NCBI GenBank assembly: GCA_003116995.1 | Contig: BDSL01000024.1 | Coordinates: 992,001 to 1,056,000, forward strand | Length of the DNA: 64,000 nt | Source of the DNA: Yamagishiella unicocca | Taxonomy: Eukaryota > Chlorophyta > Chlorophyceae > Chlamydomonadales > Volvocaceae | Direction: 5' to 3' | Part shown: positions 22,485 to 34,627 of the stretch, one piece after another | Layout: every line of letters starts with the position of its first letter | Position numbering within the stretch: the first letter of the stretch is position 1 | Program-made: the position numbers and the translations under genes | Notes under the pieces: generated by a model | Told to the model about the DNA's origin: nothing | Seen by the model: the letters and a program-made list of their open reading frames with translations, nothing else | Database searches by the model: none

Positions 22485-25400
22485 CTAAGACCAGAATCTC
22501 CCAGGCGGCGACGGGGGTGTGGATTCGGAGCTCCAGGGAGGGTTCGTCTCGGAGCTAGTGGTGCAACCAGTGCCTCCCTTCCCGGTGTGGATAGTTTGCG
22601 CCGCCGCCAGCGGCGACTGCGCTAAACGCCATGTCGGTAGCAGCCATCACCATATTACCACAGTTCGCCTGGTCTTGAGGGCACCTGGCGCCCTGTCCAG
22701 CACCCAGGCACCCGACCCAGATTACTACTGCAGGCGGGCCCCCACCGACCCAGATTACTGCTGCAGGCGGGCCCCCACAGACACACACACACCATTGGCC
22801 GCCACCTTGCGCCGCTCCTTCACAGCTGCCAGCCCCTCATACGGGTTGCGGAAGCAGGGGTGGCAGCGATCAGTGATCTGCTCCACGCGGACGCGCCTTG
22901 GCAGCGGCCGCTTGCCGTACAGCGCGGACATCAGCTCCTGCGTCACACCACGGTTTTGTGCGAGGAGTGGCGTGCTGGGCTCGGTGGGTTGGGGTGCGGC
23001 GCGGTGGAGCGGTGGGTTGGGGTGCGGAGCCGCGCTTCGTCGCCTCGTCGCTTCTGATAATCGTAAAACCCTAAGACGGCACGCAGCAGCTGCCCGCGCG
23101 GACAGTGTCCCTGCGGCCATCGGTGCCCCTCAGTCATACTCTACAGAGACGTTGCTCAATCGGGCTGAAGACACACGAATTCGCGGCAGAGTCGCCAGTA
23201 CCACAGGTCAGTAGGTGGCGGCGCGCCTCTGGCGGGTATTTACAATCCCCCTAGCGGCCCAAAATTTACACCGGACTGCGTTATCCTGGCTCCGGATGGA
23301 ATTAATTTGCTCCTTGGCATCTACTAATGTAAGAAAACTTAGTCTCTAAAAGCCCACTTACCGCGTCCGCCTCTGGGTAATACCGTGCGAAAGGTTCCGC
23401 CGTGGACGCCGCCGCGCCCGCCGCGCCTCCGAACTGCTTCTCCTTCCCGCCGCGCTTGGGCGCCTTCGCTGGGCATTCCGCGTCCGCCGCAACGGCCGCC
23501 TTCGTGAAGTATAGGCCGGGGGGCACGGACGCCGCCGTCACACACGCGCGTTGCGCTGCCGCCACCGCCAGAGTCGCGACCTCGTCACGCATCAAGCCAT
23601 TAAATACCCGGAGCAACAGGTTGCTGCTGTTACTGCTGCGGGCAGCGCCGCCGGAGGCCGGCGCGGCGGCACCGCTGCCACGCGGCCCCGATGACTTCAG
23701 GCCATGCTTGGCGGTAGGCCTGTTGTTTGCGCACGTGAGGGAAGGATTAGCCACGGGGGCAGGTCAAGGTGGAAAGTGTCGGCATATTGAAACGGGCCAC
23801 GAGTCAAGGATGGCTACGCGGCTGCGGGTCGTGTGAAGGCTATTGCCTCGTGTGCAGCCCTGACGGCGGCGGTACCTCCGGATGCCCGCAGCAGCTGTTA
23901 CGGTGATGACCGATGGGCAACAGCTTGGCTCATCCCACTCCTTATTAGTTGTAGGAGTTTGCCTTTCAAACCAGGCAGCATACCTGGCAGGTGTGCCAGT
24001 AATTTGGAACCACGCCTCGCCCAGGAAACGCGCCCCAACCCTCCAAGACAACTCCTGCTGTGCCCTCCATCCCTCTACGCTCATTCACACCCTGCACCAA
24101 GGCCAGTCGCCCTTATGAGAGGGGGAATGTGTCGCGCGCCAACCTCCTGAGGAGAGCATCGCGTGTGATGAACTGCACCGCCACAGGTCCCGGATGCTGT
24201 CAATCGGCCACACCTGGCGTGCCCCAGCTCGTCCAGCTCGCCGCCACTATCGCTGTCGTCGAGTCCTCCACCACGCACTGCAGCAGCACCGCCTGCAACC
24301 CGCGCCGCCTGTCCTGTCCCGTCCACTGTCTTCTGATAGCTGGGACGACCAGCTGACCCACATCCCACTGGCCGTGGCCCCGCGGCTGATCCAGATCCGG
24401 CAGGCCGTATCCCTGCGCCTGATCCAGATCCCACTGGCCGCGCCCCTGCACCTGATCCAGATCCAGCTGGCCGCGCCCCTGCGCCTGATCCAGATCCAGC
24501 TGGCCGCGCCCCAGTGGCTGGTCCAGATCCAGCTGGCCGAGCCCCTGCGCCTGATCCAGATCCAGCTGGCCGAGCCCCTGCGCCTGATCCAGATCCAGCT
24601 GGCCGCGCCCCAGTGGCTGGTCCAGATCCAGCTGGCCGAGTGCCCAAGGGTGACCCAGATCCAGCTGGCCGTCCGCCCGCAGCTGACCCAGATCCCGCAG
24701 GACGCGCCTGCGGGCCTGTCCTGCCGCTGGATGCTCGCGAGGGCTCCATGAACGGCACCAGACGTTTGCGGAGCAAGCTGTCGGCTGGCTGCGAGAGCTG
24801 TACAGAGGGCTGGGCGGAAGACTGAGCAGCTCCATCGGCAGGTGCTGGCATCAGGGCTGTCCCAGCAACGGTCGGCGTGGGCATGAAGGTACCCACGGCC
24901 GCAGCGGGTGCCGCTCGGCGGGAGCCAGCGGGAAAGGCCTCTGCAGCGACTGCAAGAAGGGAAGGAGCGTGCGTCGAGGCCACTGGGGCGCCGGCAGCAG
25001 CAGCGGCAGCGCCTGGGTTGAGGCCTGTGTTCCCCGCAGCCGCATCTGGAGATACGCCGAATGTAGGCGACGGCGCGATAGTTACATCCTCCTTGTGGTG
25101 AACTTCTGCTGGATAGGGTGCAGCGATGGTGGCATCGTCCACATCGCAAGGCACCCTGAAAGGCGAGGATTGTTTGGCCGGAAGCGATGGGTTTAGGCTG
25201 AGAACGCAAGGGGGCTTGGCGAACCCAGCGCCGCCTCCGCGAATTGTCCCAGCATGTGCTTCGCACTTACCCGAAACCTTCGAGTAACATTTGCAGCATA
25301 CAGTCGGAGCCGTCGCCCAAGTCGTTACCCACAAGCCCGTCGGCCAAGCCATCCGCCAAGCTGTCTGCCAGGCTATCAACCAGGTCAACGTCATCCAGCA

Positions 25401-25553
25401 GTGAGGCCTGAAGCACGTAATTGATACTTTAGGAGATAGAGTTTGTTCGCCAAGTTGCGTCCAGCCGGAATGACGCACCTCGGACGCTTCGCCACCATGG
25501 AACTCCGTTCTTGATCTTTTTAAAGGACGTAGGGCATCTTCTGAGCAGTGCAT
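22485..25553 (-). CDS. Low-complexity protein with 11-residue repeats, 6 exons, 605 aa
   Basis: Exons on the minus strand: 25553-25479, 25407-25271, 25197-24214, 23719-23362, 22937-22806, 22616-22485. All phases agree (0, 2, 2, 0, 0) and the frame ends at TAG 22485-22487. The N-terminus has a basic patch PLKRSR, then an acidic-hydrophobic stretch (LLDDVDLVDSLADSLADG). Exon 3 is Ala/Pro/Gly/Ser-rich and carries about eleven tandem RPAGSGSGAGA-like units. Exon 4 holds a helical segment (NLLLRVFNGLMRDEVATLAV) and exon 5 is basic with Cys (RVRVEQITDRCHPCFRNPYEG). No family recognised. The basic patch, acidic region and disordered repeats would suit a nuclear regulator, but that is speculation. 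The last exon (43 codons) and the 490-bp intron 3 are the least certain parts. Confidence 0.62.
24385..24720 (-). repeat. 33-bp coding minisatellite
   Basis: About ten tandem 33-bp units within exon 3 of the 605-aa gene, encoding 11-residue repeats of RPAGSGSGAGA type with blocks alternating between SGSGAGA and SGPATGA. The unit length is a multiple of three, so copy number can change without frameshift. Confidence 0.9.
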
Positions 25554-26813
25554 GTCGGGCCTTGGTGGGCCGCTGTATTCGAGCCCTAAATTCCAAGCCC
25601 GTAGCACATCATCTCACAAGCATTGGGCATCTACCTATGAAGCATGCAAAATGGTAGGATTCTCTCATGTATTAAGGCAGCAAAGGCTTAGGCTTAGTTC
25701 TACAGAATTTGCCGTTGTTCAAATTCAACTTGACAGCGGTGGCGACAACAACGACAAGTGATCCTTGTGGCAACAGGGCAAAAGCTGCACCCCGTAACAT
25801 GTCTCATGTAGTGTAAATGACCTGCCCGGAAATGGTCATACTAGCGCATAGGCCTCCTGGAGGGCTAACCGTAAGAACAGAAACGACCAGCCGGGCAATC
25901 CTGATAAGAGTGTCAGCCAGAAAGGCGTTGCTGGCAGCATAATCGCATTTATTGGCTGTGAAATGTGAAAATGACTACATGACGGCAAGGGCTGCCAAGC
26001 GAAAGGGCTCACGGATGAGAGCTAGTTGAGCGGCAAGGAGCGGCAGAGGGTGCATCAGCAGTACGCCCTACCAGCAGTACGCCAACTGCAGCCAAAGCAG
26101 ACCCGCAACCAGGGAAAATCATGGTGATATTCTATCCTCGGTCGTCCTTGTCACTTATTTCAAAGCGGGGTGGCACGCAATGAAAGCCCCGTGATGCCCC
26201 GTGGCAGTCGAAACGGGGGTACCGGTAACCCCCCGGTCACCTACCCAACCCCGGTCAGGGACTTCCAGTGGGGTGCTGGTGGTTTTGTTCTCCCCATTGA
26301 AGCTCACAGTCTTACCCAAAGGTGCTGCGACACCCTCCGCCATCAGCCTATCATCAGCTCCTCGCAGTCGCCTCGAGGTAGACTGCTAACGGAACTTGCT
26401 GACGAGGGGTGAGGTTTCCCTACATCCTACATGCTCACCGGTCCAAGCATTTACAATCTTACATGGCGCTGTCTTTGGAGCCGCAACACATGTTTGCGCA
26501 CGTGCGCTATTACCCAACCACATCGACAGCTAATGTTGAAAGGACGTCGGTAATATTACATTATAGACAATGCAACTACTGCAACGCATTGTGTAGCGCG
26601 TCAGGTTTCGCGGTGTGGCGCGGTGGACTGCTGGGTGCGGGCCGGGACATTCGTCTGCCAGAAGGCTCCAGGGGGTCCGCTTGGCTAGCGTGCCCGACAT
26701 CGCTGTTCTCGTAGCGATACATCCTGGCACCGCTATGACGCCTTGATGCACCTAAGTAACCCTGAGCCCCAATCGGGCTTGCGGGGAACCGCGCGAAGCA
26801 TGCTGCGGAAGCC

Positions 26814-27126
26814 GTAGTAGTACTCGTTACAGTGGGGATGCATGAATGCTTCCCAAGGCCCCCGGTTCTCCGGTCTGCCGCCGCCTGGCTGGGGTGCCTT
26901 GCATTCCTGTGCGATCCCAAAACGGGATGGGATGGCGCGGTGCCTCGCATTCCTGTGCGATCTCCAACCGGAATGAGATGGCGCCGACGATATAGCTAGC
27001 TGGGCGCATTTCGTTTGCGTTGTTGCCACGTGTGCGTGCTTGAATGGCACACGAGTGGCGATGTGCCCCTATGTGCCCGATGGTTCTACCTTCTGGTCTG
27101 GAACCCACTGTAACAGTTACTACTAC
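26814..27126 (-). mobile_element. Complete 313-bp MITE-like inverted-repeat element
   Basis: The left terminus GTAGTAGTACTCGTTACAGTGGG (26814-26836) and right terminus (27104-27126), read on the opposite strand as GTAGTAGTAACTGTTACAGTGGG, match at 20 of 23 positions as inverted repeats. Next to the right end is the family signature GGGTTCCAGACCAGAAGG / TAGAACCATCGGGC. The interior has no coding capacity but includes a short duplicated block (GCATTCCTGTGCGATC twice). No target-site duplication is obvious. I infer a non-autonomous DNA transposon. A tRNA-derived SINE is a weaker alternative, because GGTTCCAGACC only partly fits a pol III B box. Confidence 0.65.
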
Positions 27127-27542
27127 GCATGGTACCCACTGAGGTGAGCTCCTTTCAGGACGCTATTCGCGCAACACGGTCAGCGTCCTGGCGTGTAAGC
27201 CTTTAGTCCCCATGACAGTAAGGGCCTTCAGTAAGGCCCTACAGTAAAGACCTACAGTAACCTGGTTCAATCCATCCAGGCGGATTCAACTAAACTGATG
27301 GCCTGCGTTCCACGGGCGTTCCACGGGCTCCCGTTTGTTTGAGCTATTTAGGCAAGCCGTCGAGCCGCAAATTTGCCCCGGCGCGGCGCGTAAGTCTATT
27401 TTGTTGTAACGGTCACAGTCTTTTGTAATACAGAGGAGGCATATATAAATGCATCCCGCGGGACCATGGCCCAATGCAACGTAATCATTTATAGCGTTTC
27501 TACGAATTTTCGCCACGTGGAGCTGCGTGGAGGATAGGCTGC

Positions 27543-27600
27543 ACGGGCCAGCGGGCCGCTGGCCCGTGACAGGTCCCGCGGCAGGTCCCGCTGGCCCGTG
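27543..27600. repeat. Perfect 12-bp-arm hairpin plus third half-copy
   Basis: ACGGGCCAGCGG (27543-27554), one base, then CCGCTGGCCCGT (27556-27567) is a perfect inverted repeat. A further CCGCTGGCCCGTG lies near 27588-27600 after a GGTCCCGCGGCAGGTCCCG repeat. No gene lies next to it to make it a terminator. Confidence 0.8.
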
Positions 27601-29220
27601 ATGTGATATGTATACAGCATGACGGGGTGTCTTATAAATGATAAGGCCCGTCTCTCTGCCTAAGAAGCCGAGGCCTGGTAGGTTCCTCCGCCGCGCAGTT
27701 TGCTGTGCCAGGAACAAGTATCGTCCGATTACCTTGCTGAGTTTCAAACTTTGAAAGCCTGCCGGATGTCGACTCTGCCAGAAGGTCCAGGAAGCTGTAC
27801 TTCCCTGTACGTCCAGGCGTAGGAGTTGGCGTTGCGCAGCAACGATCTATGGTCCTAGGGACACCCTGCTGCGGACAGCCCACCGGTGCTTGCGTACAGT
27901 GGTTATACGTCGTCACGTATCGTAACCTTGGTTGCGCGTTTCATCTTCGCGACGTAGCATTAGCAATCCACACTTTTGACACACAGCGTTTTGGGGAGTT
28001 CCAACAGTGCTGGATCCTGGGCGGTTGATGCGAAATAACCTTGCGACCACGCTCTGCTGCATGCCGTATCTATCGCAAAACCCTACATGACTTTCATAAG
28101 TGTGATAATAAAGACGGGATCAGCCAGCAGCCCGAGCCGATGGGCGGGGGCCAGAAACCCACGGCGGCCCAGAGGGCACCACCCACCCGCGAAAAGGCGC
28201 CCCGCCCGAATAACCTGCCAGCAAAGGGAACTTCAGCACGACGGGCCGTCCCAACAAACCAAGGCCACAAGGACGGGGAAAATGCCCCCAGGCTCAGTCA
28301 TCAACACGGTCACAGGCAAAAGAAGCAGCTGGGCGAAAGGAACCGCAGGGGAGAAAAAGCCAGAAAAACAGCCCCGGGCGCAGGACCAGGCGCACCAGAC
28401 AGGCGGACAAGCGACCCACGAAGAGCACGCGGCAGGAGCCGCTCAGGTCCTCCGGTATGATGGCCTGGGAAGGTTGAAGTCAGCCAACAACCGCCTAAAA
28501 AGCCCCAGAACATTTCCTGAGAAGCGCGTCGCAGCATAAGCACTTACAAGTGGTCACGTCACGTCACATGCTTTTGCTGGCCTAATGTGTTCCCATACCT
28601 CCTCCCATCAATAAGACGTGCCGCCTGCTGCACATCACACGTCTTTGAGGAGCCCAACACGCATCCGCTGGCCATGGCGCCTTCTACTCACTAGGGTTTG
28701 GGGGGATTACAATAAAAGAACCGGTAACGCGACTGGGGAAATGTAGTGGGTGCATAGCCTTCGGACACCGGGACCTCCTCGCACACTGACATGGCCCATC
28801 GGCAGCGCGACATGCCGCATCCCTCATGCCTGCTGGCCACGTCTAAGTCGTTGCCCTGTGCTGGTAGATGCCGTAGGGTGTGCAACTTGTAGCAAGCGTG
28901 GTAAGGCAAACCACGCACTGATGCGAACATTCCATAGCCAAACATATTCATTACAGAAGGGACGCTCCTTACAGGCTAGCGAACTACGCACTAAACCTAC
29001 CTAGCTTACTGGACAGCTGTAGTGCTATACTGGACACGAATTGAACCAACCAGCGAACCAATGTATGTCGCACTTAGCGCGAGCTGTCGCCGACAACCCG
29101 CCTTCCCAACCTGCCATGCCCCCCATACCATCCTTTGTGTCTTTTGCCTACAGCGATCAATCCACCGCCACATGTTACCTTCTTAGGATCCTCCACAACA
29201 ACCACAACTCCGTGTCCGGC

Positions 29221-29275
29221 GATGGGCCCGGTGGTTCTGCCTTTTGGTCCGGAGCCTATCGTAACAAGTATTATA
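29221..29275 (-). repeat. Inverted-repeat element family, copy H (diverged end)
   Basis: On the minus strand it reads GTTACGATAGGCTCCGGACC then AAAAGGCAGAACCACCGGGC, aligned with the family signature but with several substitutions and a degraded palindromic end. Confidence 0.5.
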
Positions 29276-29814
29276 CTGCTACCCATGATCCACCGCATCG
29301 CTACTTTCCACCCATTTTGTACACACTAGCGCGACGTAGCCGACTGCAACCGCAGCTTCTACCAGTGCCACGCAAATACTAAATCCTCTACGTATACAAA
29401 GGCGTACTTGTGACGGTGAGGCTGCGAGCTTCCCAACTACGGGGGCCACAGTTAATCTAGGACAAATGTGTTCAAATATTTAGCGACCGACAGGAAAACA
29501 ACCGAAGAAAGAGATTCAGACTGACTTGGCACCCCATGCATGCTAGCCAAAAAAACAACCTTCGACTTCCGGACGCGTACACATCCCGTTGTCTGGCGCG
29601 CCAGACAGCTGCCGCCGCCACCACCGCCGCCGCCACGTGTGGCGGAGCGTCCTGCACCAACTCCCACGAGCAAGGATCCACGCCACCCACCCAACACCAC
29701 AAACACGCGCATGACAGACCGCCATTAAAACTCCACAACCGTAAAACATGCGTTGTTTCAAGGGAATGGTGCCCAGTAGTTATGTTTCTTACGCAAACGG
29801 CAAGACGTTCTCCT

Positions 29815-29842
29815 GCACACACACACACACACACACACACAC
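29815..29842 (+). repeat. CA dinucleotide microsatellite
   Basis: Fourteen perfect CA units with no coding context. Confidence 0.95.
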
Positions 29843-29956
29843 CGGTCCTTCATCCGAGGCAAGTGCTATCAGCCCCAACATGGCGCGAGTCAGGATCCGC
29901 CTACTTCTCAGGTTTTTGTGCCGTGCGCGCCCAGCGTCAAGTCGCGCAGGAATCAG

Positions 29957-30318
29957 GAGCAAGCGCCACCAAAATCAGGAGCAAGCCTCACCAAAATCAG
30001 GAGCAAGCACCACCAAATGGCAAAGTACGTAATCCACACTGCCCGCCGACCGAGCACAGGCGTGGCGTGGCGGAGAGCCGAACAAACCAACGAACAGCGC
30101 TCCGAAACCGTCCCCTTGACGCAGGCCCAAACCACCCTGTCAGGCCCTATTATTAAGCCTACTCCGAAACCGTCCCCTTGACGCAGATCCAAACCACCCT
30201 GTCAGGCCCTATTATTAAGCCTAAAACTACTTTCCTAACAGCAACCCGCCACTCCATACTTGAGGTCTGCCTGCCTAGCTCTACCCCATACTTGAGGTCT
30301 GCCTGCCTAGTTCTACCC
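29957..30318 (+). repeat. Three adjacent short tandem duplications
   Basis: A ~23-bp unit (AATCAGGAGCAAGCxCCACCA) occurs three times at 29957-30020. A ~66-bp unit starting CCGAAACCGTCCCCTTGACG and ending TATTATTAAGCCT occurs twice at about 30100-30222. A ~33-bp unit (CCATACTTGAGGTCTGCCTG and on) occurs twice at 30253-30318. Each array is nearly perfect, so all are recent. Confidence 0.88.
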
Positions 30319-31727
30319 ATCGAGCCGAACATCGCTGCTCGGGTCGAGCTAGCGACCAATCAGACGCCATAACAGAAAGACGAAACTGCCCGCTGCGAAC
30401 TGCTGATCAGCCTGCCACCAGCCCACTTGACAGCCGCGTTGGACGGTCGCGATGTCAGGCCGGTCGCAGAATCACGCCAACCGTCGCACCCAAACTCATT
30501 CGGCCCACTGGCCTCCACGCAGCCGATAACTGAACGCGCTGGCACTACAAACTAACCCTGACTACAGATTAATGTGTGACATCGACCTGACTGCTGCGCT
30601 GCTGCTAACTGGTCCTCCTGCTCTAACCAAGCTATTTCGCACGCTCTCCGCGCTTCCCCAGCCGCCCGCATAGCGGGACCGCACGCACACACTCACACAG
30701 GGAACGGGAGCATCATGCCCGGTGTGAGCGCTCTGGTGACGCCATAAACATGAAATGATCAGAAGGGCCCCCGCGAAACGCACCCGCTGCGGCGGTTTCC
30801 CACTCACAGCTCATCCAAGCGACGTTTGCGACGCCACGGGCCGTACATAACGACAGACAACGAGGAGGAGAGGCACCGCTAGTAGATCAAGACGCGCGCT
30901 GATAGCTACTGGCAGCCCCAAGGGGGGCCGGGTATTTTTTGGGTGAGCTGCGCATGCCGCCGCATGACTCGAGGGAAGGACGGCAGGACGCCAGAGAAGA
31001 ATCGCATATATTTTTGTCCGAAGGAATCCCCCTAACCCCCATGACCTACGCCCGCCACTCCGCATGCATAGTACTTCTGCACACCTCCTCTCCAGCCCAT
31101 CGCCAGCAGTCGGTTCTAGCAGCCAAGCGCCAGGCGCTTTCGGAGCTACCCTCGGCTGTGCCAGCGGCCCCGATCGAGGTGCGCCAACAAATTGACGCCA
31201 GCGGCCGCCCGCATGAACCGGGCGTGCGGGGCACGACTCGCAGCCGCCAGCGCCCGGCACCACAGCCCGGCAATGCGGCGGCCGTCAAGGCGAGGAAAGG
31301 ACTAGCGCAGATACCTACTTCACCAAAACCCGAGTGCACGAAGCGACGATGTGCGATGGCAAGCCCGTGCCCCGTTGCCGCTACCCACCAGCTAGTGTGT
31401 GAGAAGTTCGCGGTAATAGCGCTCCGCAAAGCGGATAGACCCGGGACGTTCAAACCCTGACAAGCCTGCTAACAAGGACCTACCCTGGACGCTACACCCC
31501 CCCCCAGAACATACACCCCTCCCTGGACGAACAATGCAACGCTGGCGTGAACCTAACAGCGAGGACGACCTGAATTCAGCATAACTGCTCCCCGCCGAGC
31601 TTGCAGAAGAAACTTTGCAATGTTTACTACTATAGCAGTAAAGCGAAATAATACGCTGCATCTCCTCTCAGTGACCAACGTCCCCCAAGTACCCGCCTCC
31701 CTGTTCCAAAATGCGGAACCTACTACA

Positions 31728-34627
31728 TCACTTGTAACCGCGCTCCATCGGAAGCGCCGCGCGCACGAGAAACGACAAGACCCTGTCATGCCGTTGGATA
31801 ACTGCGAGTGAAAGCCAAGCCGGCGGCGCCGCCTGCTCCTCCACGCCAGCCAACGAGCCGGCATCCCAACGGAGAAACCACTGTACGGCGCTGTCGTACA
31901 GCGGGTTCAGGACCTCCATGCACTGCGCCAGGCCGGGAGCCAGCACATCGTCCTCCACTCCAACGGCCGCCGCGAACGCGGCCGCGACCGCTAACGGCTG
32001 GTGCTGCTGCTCTAACGCAGTGCCGGCTGCGGCTGCGGCGGGGCACGGCGATGGCGACCTCGGCGGCGTGGTTGCAGCAGCGGAGGTGGAGGCGCCGGAG
32101 ACGCTGCAGGTGCTCTCAGTGCCGGGCGAGGCGCGATCCTTCACTCGGCACAGTTGCAGCGCCAAGGCGATGCACCCGGTGGCAACCGTGCTGTGCTGGA
32201 AATGTTGCATCGCATCGCATGGCAACGACAGCTCCTGCGAAAAAAATATGAATTTAAATCACGTCGCGCAGCGCGCAGGAGGGCAATGCGTCGCGCACAG
32301 GGAACAAGCCGTCAGCGAAGCGCACCGTCACTGAAGGAATCCCTTACATTTATAGCTGTCAAATTAATAGAAAGCGCGGTCAAATTAATAGAAAGCGCTG
32401 TCAAATTAATAGAAAGCAACTGCGTTCAGAAGCCCCCGGACCGTCAGCTGACTCGACGGAAAGCTTCCACGTCGGCTTGCGTGCCACCTTTCGCGTCAGC
32501 AACAATGCCGCACATCACCCTTACGTACCGCGAGGAAGTTCGCGCAGGCCATCAGCGCGGAGCGAGCGCCGGGCTCGGTGGGTGCCTCGCAGACGTAGCT
32601 GACCCATGGGTCGGCCTCGAGGCACTGGAGCAGGTGCTGTAGGATGCCGTACTTGGTGGGCTGCAGCGTGCGCCACTCCAGCGTCTCCAACACCAGCCAC
32701 TCCATGCGTCGGATGTCCTCCACCTGGAAGCGGGGCGTGGGAGGGGGGTGCTGTATTCCGTCACCACAGGGGGCGTGGGAGGGGGAGAGGAAGCTCATGG
32801 GGGGATGATCATTGCAGTGCAGAGGTGAATAATGGCGTGAGGGAGGCAGGGCGGGAGCGAGGGAGGGAGGGTACGCGAGGAAACGGCTGGGTCAGCACTA
32901 CTGAAAAGCAGAACCGATTAGCTGACGCTTGGTACGCACGTTTGGAGTTGGGAGGAGGGAGGGAGGTCACACACGAGATGAACCACAACTTATTACTTCT
33001 CCTCTACATAGGGTTTCCAACACTGGTAAAGGAGCACGAAAGAAGCAGGAACTCAGGCTGTAGGGACGTACCTCGTACAGCGGCGCGCCAGTGTTCTGGT
33101 CCGCCGCCATGCTGGCCCACTCGTACAGCGTGATCTGCCGGTTGCTCTGCAACAGCGACACGGACCAGGCTCAAAACGTTATTGAACAGCGAGGGCCGGC
33201 GGAGAATGAAGATGAAATGTAAGTTCAGTTGCAAGCTAATTACACTACTCTCAAACCCTATACGCTAATATCCCCAAACCCGAAACACGGCGCCGTGTCG
33301 TGCACTCGGAAGCCAGTGACGAGGCGACGCAACCCCGTCCCGGCGAACCCGTGATCCATGACGACGCAACCACATCGCATCAAGAGCCTCTTGTAGTGTG
33401 GCCATCACGGAAGACGTGGCGTGCCTATACACAAGCAATCTGCTCAGATTTGTCGGCGCAGGAGGCTAAGCCCGCCAGGCGCAACGTCATCAACACCGCC
33501 CCGGCCGCCCCCCGGTCCCCCCGCAAGTGGAGCCATATCCATCTGCGAAACACACTGGCAACGCACCTCCTCCTTCCGAGTGGCCACGGAGAGACACGTC
33601 AGCGCCAGGAGCTGGAGGATCTTGTCGGGTGGCAACAGCGCCTGCGCGGCAGCGGGGCCAGGGGTTCAACGGCTTTGGGTCGGAACAGGCGCACTCCAAG
33701 CACGGGCAGGGGAAAAGCACGCCGGCCGAACAGACTAGTACCCACCGCGGCTGTGATGTCACGTGTTGACTGTGATACCAGTATCGCCACGGGCTCTAAA
33801 CCCCCCCAACCCCACCACCCCACACACACGCTCTCTTCGTGCAAGGCAAGGCAAGGCACATACCCATGCCCGGCACGCCTGCCTGCCGCGCATTCACGCG
33901 CACACCCCGCACGTCGGCCGTACCCGCGCCGTGCAATCGTACATTCGTACCGACCTGCCGTGCCATGAAGTTGTCCAGGAGCTCCACGGTGATGAAGAGC
34001 GTGGCGGCGCCCAGCCGGAGCAGCGCCACAACCTCCACGATCCAGCCGACCAGGACGGAGCGAACCTGGTCCTGGGAGCCGGTGCAGTTGGTGACGCAAG
34101 GCGGCGCCTGCCGGGGCTGCTGTCGAGACAACTCATTCCTGAGGCCAGCACGCGTCGGTACGGGGAGAGGGAATGAGAGGAAGCTGGCGGGGTCTGGGGC
34201 CAAATAACCCGCCGTGCCGATGGTACGGTGCGTACGGGGATACGACACGCGGCAGTACAACGATGCGGCGGGTGAAACGTGGCCGACGTACACACCACGC
34301 ACGGCCAAAGTCGGAGGAAATACAACGAAGCTGCGAAATGAAAATAGTGCGGGGAAGGGAAGGCATTGTACGGCAGCGTGTGGGAGCAGATCGGGAATCT
34401 AGGGACGAGACTGGGAACCCTCCTTGATGTACGGAAGGTGCGCGTCTGCGTGGGTATTGTGGGTCGTACCTCATAGCTTGCGCAGCCTCGGATTTCCTGA
34501 AGTCGCTCTGTTCAGTGGTACCTTGAGCGGCCTCGGGCCGCTGGAGATCGTCCCGGTCGGTGGCACGGCCGCTGCTGGGGCTCAAGGAGGTCGCAAATGC
34601 CGCCAGCACAGACGACGGTGAATCCAT
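31728..34627 (-). CDS. Cyclin (A/B-type cyclin box), 6 exons, 397 aa
   Basis: Regulatory subunit expected to bind a cyclin-dependent kinase. Minus-strand exons 34627-34470, 34138-33955, 33641-33567, 33146-33072, 32723-32529 and 32234-31728 join in matching phases (2, 0, 0, 0, 0). The cyclin N fold starts at residue ~78: VRSVLVGWIVEV, TLFITVELLDNFMARQ, PPDKILQLLALTCLSVATRKEE, then VEDIRRMEWLVLETLEWR (165 on). Residues equivalent to the key CDK-contact set are kept (Arg79, Asp108, Lys121, Glu138/139). The Asp usual in the VDWL motif is Gly84. The C-terminal cyclin fold begins FLAELSLPCDAMQHFQHSTVATGC and is interrupted by a long Ala/Ser/Pro-rich insert (~265-310). The N-terminus is short and I see no obvious destruction box. 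The A/B assignment rests on the MR-x-x-L-V-x-W-like motif; the TLEWR segment is more D-like, so the subtype is open. Confidence 0.88.
32352..32420 (+). repeat. 24-bp tandem repeat x3 in cyclin intron 5
   Basis: Three adjacent copies of GTCAAATTAATAGAAAGCGC-type units, AT-rich against the GC-rich surroundings. Confidence 0.9.

Larger units (their letters stand above)
25554..31727. other. Intergenic, repeat-rich; no supported gene
   Basis: Contains the complete inverted-repeat element (26814-27126), a perfect hairpin (27543-27567), family copy H, a CA microsatellite and tandem duplications near 30 kb. A 139-codon T-depleted frame at 28041-28460 (Gly/Arg/Pro/Lys-rich) resembles in composition the frame at 4029-3628 but shows no domain. 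I see no spliced gene. Part of 30.8-31.7 kb may be the 3' UTR of the cyclin gene. Confidence 0.45.

Noticed and set aside
28041..28460. 139-codon Gly/Arg/Lys-rich frame as a gene
   Set aside because: Composition follows T-depletion of the strand; no domain, no introns, no codon bias typical of the real genes here.
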